Shown: positions 15,341 through 22,972 of the stretch, piece by piece
Layout of the letters: every line of letters begins with the position of its first letter
How positions within the stretch are numbered: the first letter of the stretch is position 1
Assembly (NCBI GenBank): GCA_963664945.1
Contig: OY761822.1
Coordinates: 682,001-746,000 of the forward strand
Source of the DNA: UBA6522 sp963664945
Lineage (GTDB): Bacteria > Pseudomonadota > Gammaproteobacteria > Steroidobacterales > Rariloculaceae
Reading direction: 5' to 3'
Length of the DNA stretch: 64,000 bases
Translations under genes and position numbers: made by a program
The notes under the pieces: generated by a model
Told to the model about the DNA's origin: nothing
The model's input: only the letters and a program-made list of their open reading frames with translations
Databases searched by the model: none

Positions 15341-15828
15341 ACTATGGCGGGATATCGCCGAAATCTGAATGCGGGGAGCTGGGGCCAGGCGACATCGGCG
15401 TGAGCGGCATCGGGACCGTCGCCGCAGCCAACGTCGTGCCCGAGAACCGGCCGCCGGACGAGTCCTTTTTCGTGGTGTCCATGTACGCGCGGTGGATGAT
15501 GCCCCATCCGATAACGGGAAGCCCGTGGTCCGTCGGGGCGTCGGACGTGTCGGCGCACCGGATCATTTCCGACCTGTCGGCCTTCATCAGTCATGTGGAC
15601 CCGTCGAAGCACCGCATCCTGGCCGCCGGTGACTTGAACATGATTTACGGGGCGAACGCAGGCTCGCTCTCGCTCGTGGACCGGGAGCGCACGGTCTGGG
15701 CGCGAATGGAGGCGCTGGGACTCGAGTTCATCGGTCCGCTGCTTCCAAACGGCCGGGCGGCAAACTCGCCGCCGCCGGATGCGCCCGGCGATACGAAGAA
15801 CGTTCCAACGTACCGCACGGCGCAGTAA
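15340..15828 (+). pseudogene. Endonuclease/exonuclease/phosphatase family protein, middle fragment
   Basis: About 160 codons of an EEP enzyme. ESFFVVSMYARWMMPHP and HRILAAGDLNMIYG are diagnostic; the latter holds the catalytic D-x-N. It continues through VWARMEALGLEFIGPLLPNG and ends abruptly at PTYRTAQ. The family's C-terminal SDHxP-type region is absent here. The N-terminal scrap lies upstream at 14,474. A related C-terminal piece occurs on the other strand at 16,857-17,209. Confidence 0.65.
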
Positions 15829-16097
15829 TCTCCGGCGGATGCGGACTATTTCGACCGACACCATCGGCTGAATTGACGTCCTTGGCCCCATTGACGGAAC
15901 TGCTGCAATTCGTCCGACAGCGTCGGACGAATCGATTTCGCGATGGAAGGTCTCAAATCTCTGCGGCACGCAGTGGCCGCGGCGCTTGAAGCAAGCGCCT
16001 ATTGGGGCAATACGCCGTGTATTGGAGAGACGCCCAAGTAGTTTTTCGAAGGCCCCGACGCGCCCCCTGATCGTATCGGTACGAGTACCGCACTGCG
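15829..16097. other. Degraded spacer with a ParD tail copy
   Basis: 270 bp without an intact gene. At about 15,833-15,874 (+) the frame PADADYFDRHHRLN repeats the ParD C-terminal segment from 14,359-14,390. The stretch near 15,903-15,930 resembles 12,223-12,250. No function is evident. Confidence 0.45.
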
Positions 16098-16712
16098 TCA
16101 GCTTGGGTGCGTGTCGGCCCAATCGATACTGCCGAGCAACTGCTCGCCGGTCTCGCAATCCACTATCAGGTCTCCCACGCGGTCCAAGAGACCTGGATCG
16201 TCAATGTTTTCCAGCCTGGCGCCAAGACCGCGCCCGATGTCGGCACCGAAGCGCCGCGCCGCTTGCCGAACCAGCATAGAACGCTCGTGCGCAAACGCCT
16301 GTCGTCTGCCGTCTGCGAGACCTTCCGCGAGACCTTCCGCGTATACCTCCCGGCGATAACGTTTCAGCCAGCGGTCGGTGTTCCTCTCAAGTACTGATTG
16401 TTCCGCCATCAGTTCCTCCAATTTTCTGTCGCGGTCCGGGTCCCAGCCACGCGGCCGGAGCCTTGGCTCGATCACGTAGAGCCAGTCCAGGTAGCACTGG
16501 TACAGACGCGCCTCGTCGTCGTCCCCGAAGTCCAGCCAATCGCACAGGTCGGCGAGCAGGCGGTTGGCGCCAAATGCTGACTCCGCGAACGTCAAACCAG
16601 CCAGCGCCGCCATGCGGTTGCCCCGTTCGGGATACTGCGTCGCTACGGTCCGCAAATCAAGCCGCGCATAGCGACGTCCGGCGAGCCACGGCAGGGGATG
16701 AGCGGTGGGCAT
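16098..16712 (-). pseudogene. Rpn/DUF4351-like gene tail, copy 3
   Basis: A 204-codon open frame spanning RRYARLDLRTVATQYPERGN, DWLDFGDDDEARLYQCYLDW, LMAEQSVLERNTDRWLKRYR, a tandem EGLAEGLADGRRQ, and the DUF4351-like end. It is uninterrupted but has no N-terminal nuclease domain, and the similarity to other copies stops just before PTAHPL. It could be translated as a short protein, so I call it a truncated copy rather than certainly inactive. Codons EGLAEGLADG show a small internal duplication absent from copy 1. Confidence 0.6.
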
Positions 16713-16854
16713 TCGTTACCGCAAGGGTCACATCGACATCGAGCGGCTGATGACGCGCCTGGAATCCCTTATGCCCTACGACCACGCCGAATTCGCGGAC
16801 AACGCAGTGAACGAGTACGCGCTGCTATTATCCGTACTGAAGAAGATTCCCTGA
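16705..16854 (+). other. Short unrecognised open frame
   Basis: A 49-codon frame from GTG 16,705 with a protein-like sequence (HIDIERLMTRLESLMPYDHA, then AVNEYALLLSVLKKIP). I do not recognise it. It starts where copy 3 loses similarity and ends just before the antisense EEP fragment, so it may be the tail of a displaced gene. Confidence 0.3.
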
Positions 16855-16856
16855 CG

Positions 16857-17209
16857 CTATTTGTAGTTGGATGCTGCCGGTTCCGTCAGTTCAATGGCGA
16901 TCCGGCAGTGGTCGCTGGGTCCCCAGTCCTGCGGTGCGTTGATCGCGCGCACGGTCAACAAATCGGCGAATCCTTCCGACGCGAATACGTAATCAAGCTG
17001 TCGCGACGCCGTGGCGGGGGACTGTCGATTGTGGTGAAACGTGGGGCAGTCTTGCTGTCTCGAGGGAGTTCGTCCGGCCATGGATCCGCCTGTCTTCCAT
17101 AGGGGGTCTCTGGCCCGACAAAGGGAAGTCCTATGGCTTGCATCCTGGAAAACACCGTATCGTAGCGGGCGGCCCAGTAACCGCTGCCATGTTCGCCGTA
17201 CGGTAACAA
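16857..17209 (-). pseudogene. Endonuclease/exonuclease/phosphatase family protein, C-terminal fragment with frameshift
   Basis: On the minus strand the frame begins YWAARYDTVFSRMQAIGLPF and VGPETPYGRQADPW, matching the late-middle part of EEP proteins. It then shifts to another frame reading QLDYVFASEGFADLL and ending NAPQDWGPSDHCRIAIEL, which contains the catalytic SDH. The shift falls near 17,040, around the TAPxFHHN segment. This piece is complementary in coverage to the plus-strand fragment at 15,340-15,828 but is a different paralogue (VGPETPYGRQA versus IGPLLPNGRAA). Confidence 0.65.
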
Positions 17210-17243
17210 CTTCGGTCAATGCCCGATCAGCTATAGTGTAGCC

Positions 17244-17423
17244 ATGAAACGCAAGACGCTTTCCCAAGCCAACCCTCACCTGCGAGACCCCGAGAAGGCC
17301 GCACGACAGCGGATCCGTAGCGTGGCCAGTTCGACTGCGATCGAAACCGGGGAGCCCGTGCGCGACATAGAAGAAAAGATCAGGCGTCTGGAGTCCCTGA
17401 AGCCCCGCGTAACACTCGCCTGA
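17244..17423 (+). CDS. Small protein resembling a Fic antitoxin (class I, VbhA-like)
   Basis: A 59-residue protein starting MKRKTLSQANPHLRDPEKAA. The segment SVASSTAIETGEPV resembles the inhibitory helix motif S/T-x-x-x-E of Fic antitoxins, and the NPHLRDPEKAARQR start is common in small proteins encoded next to Fic genes. A Fic-protein C-terminal scrap lies immediately downstream but on the opposite strand, overlapping the end of this gene. The role is inferred from this motif and neighbour; confidence is moderate. Confidence 0.5.
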   Translation: MKRKTLSQANPHLRDPEKAARQRIRSVASSTAIETGEPVRDIEEKIRRLESLKPRVTLA

Positions 17424-17511
17424 CCATTCGTTTCATCGGCTCATGGTCGCTAAGCCCCGCCTGAATCGCGTTGACGTAATCGGCCTTGTTTTCGTCCCAG
17501 ACCGTGTAATC
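17380..17511 (-). pseudogene. Fic-family protein C-terminal scrap
   Basis: A minus-strand frame of 43 codons reads QLDYTVWDENKADYVNAIQA, then GLSDHEPMKRMVRRVLRG, before a TGA at 17,380. This resembles the C-terminal helices after the Fic active site. The HPFxxGNGR motif itself is absent, so only the tail remains. It overlaps the antitoxin-like gene tail to tail. Confidence 0.45.
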
Positions 17512-17524
17512 AAGTTGGGGCGGC

Positions 17525-17610
17525 TGATCGCCCGGCCCGTCTGGAGATCGGCCATGCGAATGGATCGGTCGGCGTTGGGAAAGCTCAGCCGCGTCAGCTT
17601 GAGTTCAAAC
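17525..17610. repeat. Direct repeat of 14,560-14,645
   Basis: A stretch beginning GATCGCCCGGCCC and running through ATGCGAATGGATCGGTCGGC and AAAGCTCAGCCGCGTCAGCT is nearly identical at 14,560-14,645. Both occurrences sit just outside the C-terminal end of an Rpn/DUF4351-like copy (2 and 4), so the duplication included flanking DNA. Confidence 0.75.
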
Positions 17611-18250
17611 CGGCACCGTCGATACCCGCGAGCAACTGCTTGCCGGTTTCGCAGTCCACAATCAGCTCGCCCACACGGTTCAAAAGACCCGGATCGTTAA
17701 CGTTTTCCAGCCTGGCGCCGAGACGCTGTCCGGTGTCGGCGCCGAAGCGCCGCGCCGCCAGTCTAACGAGTTCTTCCCGCCGGCCGTCGGCGAATGCGTC
17801 GCGGCGGTGACTTTCCAACCAACGGTCGGTGTTCCTCTCAAGTGCCGATACTTCCCTCATTAGTTCCTCCACTTTGCGTTCGTGCTCCGGGTCCCAGTCG
17901 CGCGGGCGGAGCGTCGGCGTGACCGCGTAGAACCAGTTCACGTAGCAACGGTACAGGCGCTCCTCATCCTCGTCCCCGAAATCCAGCCATTCGCCCACTT
18001 CCTTTAGCAGGTGGATGGCGTCGAAGGGCGACTCGGCGAACATCAGCCGCGCCAGCGCGGCCATTCGGTTGCCACGCTTGGGATACTGCGTCGCCGGGTC
18101 CCGCATATCAAGCCGCGCGTAGCGTTCCAGCCACCGATCAGTGTTCCGCTGCAGTACGGATAATTCCTCCATCAACTCCTCCATCTTCCTGTTGCGGTCC
18201 GGGTTGCGATATTTGAACGGTTCCGGGAGCATTCGGATATTACGTCGCAA
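17594..18250 (-). pseudogene. Rpn/DUF4351-like gene tail, copy 4, with shuffled N-terminus
   Basis: A 218-codon frame. Its body follows the family order (RYARLDMRDPATQYPKRGN, EWLDFGDEDEERLYRCYVNW, ELMREVSALERNTDRWLESH, DUF4351-like end). Its first 40 residues, however, read NPDRNRKMEELMEELSVLQR then NTDRWLERYARLD. That is the segment normally found after WDPDRDRK fused directly in front of RYARLD. The family's middle segment therefore occurs twice, a clear internal recombination product. The 3' 150 bp are nearly identical to copy 1 and the flank at 17,525-17,610 repeats 14,560-14,645. Confidence 0.65.
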
Positions 18251-18271
18251 TCCAAATGCCAGCGTCCCGCC

Positions 18272-19186
18272 ATGCCCGAGCGTCCCGAAAATTCATACCC
18301 GATAATCGAAATCCAGCCGGAGTGGGTGATCTCGGAAGAGGACATGGGCAGCAAACCCAAGTTCTGGTATCGGGCATCTACTGATGAACCGGAATGGCTT
18401 TTCAAATACCCGCAACGCAACACGGGCCAGCATTGGTCGGAAAAGATCGCAGCCGAACTGGCCAACGCCATCGGTATTCCGCACGCACCGGTCGAGTTGG
18501 CGAAATTTCAGGGTTGCCGCGGTTCGGCTACCGAATCGTTCATGCAGGACGACCGCGAGTTGGCTCACGGTAACCAGGTGTTGGCCGGGCAACTGCTCGA
18601 CTATGATCCCGACAAGCAATTCCGGCAATCGGATCACACACTCGAAAACATTTTTGCCTCATTGGAGCGGGTCTTCACCTCCGAACACGGCGTTTCGCGG
18701 GCAAAGCGTCGGGTCGCCGACTACGTTGTCCTCGACGCTTTGATAGGCAACACCGACCGGCATCACGAAAACTGGGGTATCTTGCGCAAAGTCGATCCTC
18801 AGCAAGAGCCGGAGACCGTGGCCCCGACATTCGATCACGCGTCATCTCTGGGCCGCGAGCTTCGCGATGAAGGAACCGGCAAGAGCAGGAGGCGATTTCT
18901 TGACGAGGGCCGGATCGCGAGCTATTCAGAAGCCGGGCGAGGCGCAATCTACTGGCAATCGTCGAGCAAGAAAGGTCCCAGCCCGCTGGAGCTTCTCCGG
19001 TGTGCCGCCGAGCGGTACCCCGATACATTTCGACCAGGGCTGGCTCGACTTGAAGACTTGCATGGAGACTCCCTGCGCCTTATCGTCGCACGCATCCCCG
19101 AGACTTGGATGAGTGATCCAGCGCGAACGTTTGCCGTCGAATTGATGTCCTACAACCTGCAACAGATCAAGAGTATCTCGACATGA
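18272..19186 (+). CDS. HipA-like kinase (single-domain)
   Basis: A 304-residue protein with a HipA C-terminal kinase-like fold. VVLDALIGNTDRHHENWG (around residue 160) carries the catalytic D-R-H/N motif, and APTFDHASSLGREL (around 190) the metal-binding D. N-terminal WLFKYPQRNTGQHWSEKIAA holds the ATP-binding lysine. It lacks the HipA N-terminal subdomain. Its stop overlaps the start of the HIRAN-type partner (ATGA), so the two are co-translated. HipA kinases phosphorylate tRNA synthetases or other proteins; the target here is unknown. It sits at the left edge of the defence island. Confidence 0.8.
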   Translation: MPERPENSYPIIEIQPEWVISEEDMGSKPKFWYRASTDEPEWLFKYPQRNTGQHWSEKIAAELANAIGIPHAPVELAKFQGCRGSATESFMQDDRELAHGNQVLAGQLLDYDPDKQFRQSDHTLENIFASLERVFTSEHGVSRAKRRVADYVVLDALIGNTDRHHENWGILRKVDPQQEPETVAPTFDHASSLGRELRDEGTGKSRRRFLDEGRIASYSEAGRGAIYWQSSSKKGPSPLELLRCAAERYPDTFRPGLARLEDLHGDSLRLIVARIPETWMSDPARTFAVELMSYNLQQIKSIST

Positions 19187-19917
19187 CCGAAAAGACTCTG
19201 TTTCTTGCCTGGCAGGACAAGCGTCCGGTCGGGAAATGGTTTCCCATCGGGCGGCTTGACGTACAAGCGGGCAGGCCAGCTTATCGTTTTCGTTATACGA
19301 AGGGCGCCGAACGCGCCCGCGCGTCCGTCGGGTTTCATGCGCTTCTGGACTTTCCGAAACTGCACAGGACATATGAATCGTCTGAACTGTTTCCGCTGTT
19401 CGGCAACCGCGTAATGTCTCCCCGTCGGCCCGATTACCCAGCGCACATGAACATGCTCGGTCTCCCCGATACGGCCGAGCCGATCGAAGCCCTGTACACG
19501 AGCGGCGGGTATCGCGTGACCGACAACTATCAGGTTTTTCCCAGAATTGTGCGAGGTCCAGGCGGCTTCTTCAGATGCCGTTTTTTCCTTGATCCCGTTC
19601 CTTTCGCCGAATCGTTCGAGACGCGGTGGATTGACTCCCTCAACGAAGGCGATGACTTGCTCGTCGACGTCAATCCGGCGACTTCAGTCGTACACATCAA
19701 GACCGAGTACGGGAAGGTGATCGGTTCTCCGCCACGCTACCTGGTCGAAGATCTGATCCGCGCCACGGAAGCGTGTCCGGGTGAGTACAACGCCAAAGTG
19801 GTGAAATTCAACCTGCCACCGGCACCTTCCCGTCGGCAGATCTTGATGGAACTCGCCGGCCACTGGCCTGATTATGAGCCGATGTCAGACACTGACTACC
19901 AGCCGCTAGTTCATTGA
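19183..19917 (+). CDS. HIRAN-like domain partner of the HipA-like kinase
   Basis: A 244-residue protein. The N-terminal half (LAWQDKRPVGKWFPIGRLDV, then ESSELFPLFGNRVMSPRRPD) recalls the HipA N-terminal subdomain that is missing from the preceding kinase. The C-terminal half has the beta-rich pattern of a HIRAN domain: FRCRFFLDPVPF, LVDVNPATSVVHIKTEYGKV, IGSPPRYLVEDLI and YNAKVVKFNLPP. HIRAN domains bind DNA ends or damaged DNA in eukaryotic helicases. I infer a DNA-sensing or regulatory partner for the kinase. No helix-turn-helix antitoxin was seen beside them. Confidence 0.6.
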   Translation: MTEKTLFLAWQDKRPVGKWFPIGRLDVQAGRPAYRFRYTKGAERARASVGFHALLDFPKLHRTYESSELFPLFGNRVMSPRRPDYPAHMNMLGLPDTAEPIEALYTSGGYRVTDNYQVFPRIVRGPGGFFRCRFFLDPVPFAESFETRWIDSLNEGDDLLVDVNPATSVVHIKTEYGKVIGSPPRYLVEDLIRATEACPGEYNAKVVKFNLPPAPSRRQILMELAGHWPDYEPMSDTDYQPLVH

Positions 19918-20091
19918 GATGGACGGCAACGCTACCGCAGTTTTTCAAAATTGAGAGTGGGCGAAGGGTATCTGACTCATACGAGAGAGTCTCCGGAAAT
20001 CACGGAGTGGTTCAGGCCATCGTGAAATTAACGCGGAAACCAACTTCGTAGACATAATGCCCCAAAAAACCGCCCCCGCCTGTCGCTCAAT

Positions 20092-20271
20092 ATGCAGTTT
20101 CACGAGCTTCATGATCCGAAAGTTCTGGCCAAGGCTGTCACCAACCTTGGTCGTTGGGGAAACGGTGATGTAGAGGTGGGCTATTGCAAGCCGGAGAAGT
20201 TGCCATATGTGATGGGTCTGGTCCGGCAGGCGTTCCAAAAGCAAATGAGAAACGCAGAGGCGGAAGCGTGA
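20092..20271 (+). pseudogene. DUF5655-like C-terminal fragment
   Basis: A 59-codon frame reading MQFHELHDPKVLAKAVTNLG, then RWGNGDVEVGYCKPEKLPYV and MGLVRQAFQKQM. This matches the end of DUF5655 proteins, often annotated as predicted transport or restriction-linked proteins, whose domain usually exceeds 100 residues. Only the tail is present, ending 13 bp before hsdM. It may be a remnant of a gene that stood upstream of the hsd operon, or a short translated leader. Confidence 0.5.
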
Positions 20272-20284
20272 AAGGGATCAGAAG

Positions 20285-22972
20285 ATGAAACAGGAGAAGA
20301 TCACCCTCGCCCAGCTCGAGTCCTTCCTACTTAAGGCCGCCGACATCCTACGCGGCAAGATGGACGCCTCCGAATTCAAGGAGTTCATCTTCGGTATGCT
20401 GTTCCTGAAGCGGCTCTCCGACGAGTTCGACTGCAAACGCGAGCAACTCCGAACGAAGACCTTCGCACATCTCCGAGAACAGCCGGACCTCGTCGCCGAC
20501 CTGCTTGAGGACAAGATATCCTACGGAGAGACCTTCTTTGTTCCCGTCAGAGCCCGTTGGCACGCGTCATGGCGAGACGAGAACGGCGATCTCGTGCCGG
20601 CCATGAAGGACCTCAAGCACGACATCGGCAACATGCTCAACAAGGCCATCGCGGCCATTGAGGACGAGAACGATGCCCTGGCCGGTGTGCTGAAGAACAA
20701 CATCGATTTCAACGCCGTGAAGGGCAAGACCAAGATCCCGGACCAGAAGTGGAAGGACCTGCTCGACCACTTCAGCCAGCCCGGGTTCGTCCTCGTCAAC
20801 GACAACTTCGAGTTCCCGGACTTGCTCGGCGCCGCCTACGAATATCTCATCAAGTTCTTCGCCGACAGCGCCGGCAAGAAAGGTGGCGAGTTCTATACCC
20901 CCGGCGAAGTCGTCCGCCTGCTCGTCCAGCTCACCCAGCCGGAGGCCGGTAACACGATTTACGACCCCTCGGTCGGTTCCGGTGGATTCCTCATTCAGGC
21001 CCACCAGTACGTGGAAGAGCAAGGCCAAAACGCCGACGATCTTGCTCTCTACGGTCAAGACTCCAATGGCACCGTTTGGTCGATCTGCATCATGAACATG
21101 ATCCTCCACAACATCACCCGTTCCACAATCGAGAACGGGGACACGCTGGAGGACCCGCTCATCCTCGAAAATGGGCAGATTCGGAAGTTCGACCGTGTGC
21201 TCGCCAACCCACCGTTCTCGCAGAACTACAGCCGCGCGAGCATGAAGTTCACCAGTCGATTTCGCGAGTGGTGCCCGGAGACCGGCAAGAAGGCGGACCT
21301 CATGTTCGTACAGCACATGCTCGCCAGTCTCAAGCTCAACGGCCGCATGGCGACGATCATGCCGCACGGGGTCCTGTTTCGTGGTGGCAAGGAAAAGCTC
21401 ATTCGCGAGCTGTTCATCAACGACGACTGTATCGAGGGCATTGTCAGCCTGCCGCCCGGGCTCTTCTACGGCACGGGCATCCCCGCCTGCGTGCTGGTCT
21501 GCAACAAGAACAAGCCCGACGAATTCAAGGATAGGGTCCTCTTCATCAACGCCGATCGCGAATACGCGGAGGGCAAGAACCAGAACCGGCTTCGCCCAGA
21601 GGACATCGAGAAGATCGATTTCGTCTTCACTCACAAGCGCGAGTTACCCAAGTACTCGCGCCTCGTGCCCAAGTCCGAGATCGTGGACATTCACGACTAC
21701 AACCTCAACATCCGCCGCTACGTGGACAACACGCCCGACCCCGAACCGGAGGATGTCCAGGCGCACCTCATCGGCGGAATCCCCGAGGTGGAGGTTGCCG
21801 CGCGCGCGGACGACTTCGCCAAGTTCGGCGTCGACACGGCTTCTCTCTTCAAACCCGAGCGTCCCGCCTACCTCGCCTTCCGCGAGTCCATCGACGCCAA
21901 GTCCGCCATCAAGTCCACGCTCGAAGCGGACCCGGCCGTGCTGGACACACTCATCCGGCACCACGACGCGCTCGAATCTTGGTGGACTGTCGCAAGGGAC
22001 GACTTCGCCCAACTCCAGCATGCGAGCAACGGCGGCAAGAAGATGCCCGAGGTCCGCCACGAGCTGCTCACCACCCTCAAGGCTAAGTTCGTGCCGCTGG
22101 GCGTGCTCGACGAGTTCAAGAGCGCCGGCGTCTTCGTCAACTGGTGGCAGCAGATTCGCTTTGACCTCAAGACCATCGTCTCCACCGGCTGGCACCACTC
22201 CCTGATCCCAGATGACTACTTCATCGCCGAATTCTTCCAAGCCGAAGCCGACGCCAATGAGGCGCTCGAGGCAACCATCGCCGAAGCCCAGGGCGAACTG
22301 GCCGAGGCCGTCGAGACCGCCCAGGAGGTCAGCAGCTACGTGCCCGACGAGGACAAGAAAGTCAGCGCCGCCGTCATCAAGAAGGCGCTCAAGGCTCTCA
22401 TTGACGACCTGAAAGACAGCGCCGGCGCTTCCGCCAGGAAGGAACTCAAGAACCTCACGGACCAAGACAAAGCCATCAAGGCCATCGAGAAGCGGATCAG
22501 GAACGCCAGGGCAACGCTGAAGGAAAAGGCTGCGGAGCTGGAATTCAAGCTCGAACTCAAGCGCCTCGGGTCCGGCGAGTTCAAGGCCGGGACCCAGGCG
22601 CTGATCGCGCAGGCCAATGACCGTCTTGCGGGGTTGGATCCGAAGAAGAAGGCCGACAAGAAGACCATCACCGCGCTCTACAAGGACAAGGAATCGCTGA
22701 ATGCCCGACTGGCCCGGACTGACGCGGTGCTCAAGGCGATCGGCGGGCAGATCAGCGAGGCTGATGCACGCTGCCTGATCCTGAAGAAGATCTACGATAT
22801 CGCCTGCGCCGAACTCGACCGCTATCTGAATGCGGAGAAGCGGGTGCTCGCGGGAGTCGTCGAGAGCCTATGGGAGAAGTACGCCATCTCCGCAGATAAA
22901 TTGGAGAGTGATCGAGCGAACACGGTCGCCACGGTGGAAGGTTTCCTTTCGGGATTGGGATACTTGGCATGA
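20285..22972 (+). CDS. hsdM: Type I restriction-modification system methyltransferase subunit HsdM (long form)
   Basis: N6-adenine DNA methyltransferase, 895 residues. The N-terminal HsdM helical domain (LESFLLKAADILRGKMDASE) precedes the Rossmann methyltransferase domain. Motif I is D227PSVGSGG (Ser replaces the usual Ala of DPAxGSGG) and motif IV is N308PPF. The C-terminal ~330 residues (from about 560) form an unusually long Lys/Glu-rich coiled-coil extension; standard HsdM is near 500-550 residues. It works with HsdS and HsdR, and overlaps hsdS by 4 bp (ATGA). First complete gene of a six-gene operon on the plus strand. Confidence 0.95.
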   Translation: MKQEKITLAQLESFLLKAADILRGKMDASEFKEFIFGMLFLKRLSDEFDCKREQLRTKTFAHLREQPDLVADLLEDKISYGETFFVPVRARWHASWRDENGDLVPAMKDLKHDIGNMLNKAIAAIEDENDALAGVLKNNIDFNAVKGKTKIPDQKWKDLLDHFSQPGFVLVNDNFEFPDLLGAAYEYLIKFFADSAGKKGGEFYTPGEVVRLLVQLTQPEAGNTIYDPSVGSGGFLIQAHQYVEEQGQNADDLALYGQDSNGTVWSICIMNMILHNITRSTIENGDTLEDPLILENGQIRKFDRVLANPPFSQNYSRASMKFTSRFREWCPETGKKADLMFVQHMLASLKLNGRMATIMPHGVLFRGGKEKLIRELFINDDCIEGIVSLPPGLFYGTGIPACVLVCNKNKPDEFKDRVLFINADREYAEGKNQNRLRPEDIEKIDFVFTHKRELPKYSRLVPKSEIVDIHDYNLNIRRYVDNTPDPEPEDVQAHLIGGIPEVEVAARADDFAKFGVDTASLFKPERPAYLAFRESIDAKSAIKSTLEADPAVLDTLIRHHDALESWWTVARDDFAQLQHASNGGKKMPEVRHELLTTLKAKFVPLGVLDEFKSAGVFVNWWQQIRFDLKTIVSTGWHHSLIPDDYFIAEFFQAEADANEALEATIAEAQGELAEAVETAQEVSSYVPDEDKKVSAAVIKKALKALIDDLKDSAGASARKELKNLTDQDKAIKAIEKRIRNARATLKEKAAELEFKLELKRLGSGEFKAGTQALIAQANDRLAGLDPKKKADKKTITALYKDKESLNARLARTDAVLKAIGGQISEADARCLILKKIYDIACAELDRYLNAEKRVLAGVVESLWEKYAISADKLESDRANTVATVEGFLSGLGYLA

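Noticed and set aside
15340..16158. Apparent 5' extension of the Rpn/DUF4351-like copy 2 frame
   Set aside because: The extension is antisense to an EEP fragment with the catalytic D-x-N; family similarity of copy 2 ends near 15,340.
20567..21634. 355-codon open frame on the minus strand
   Set aside because: Antisense of hsdM, whose methyltransferase motifs are on the plus strand.
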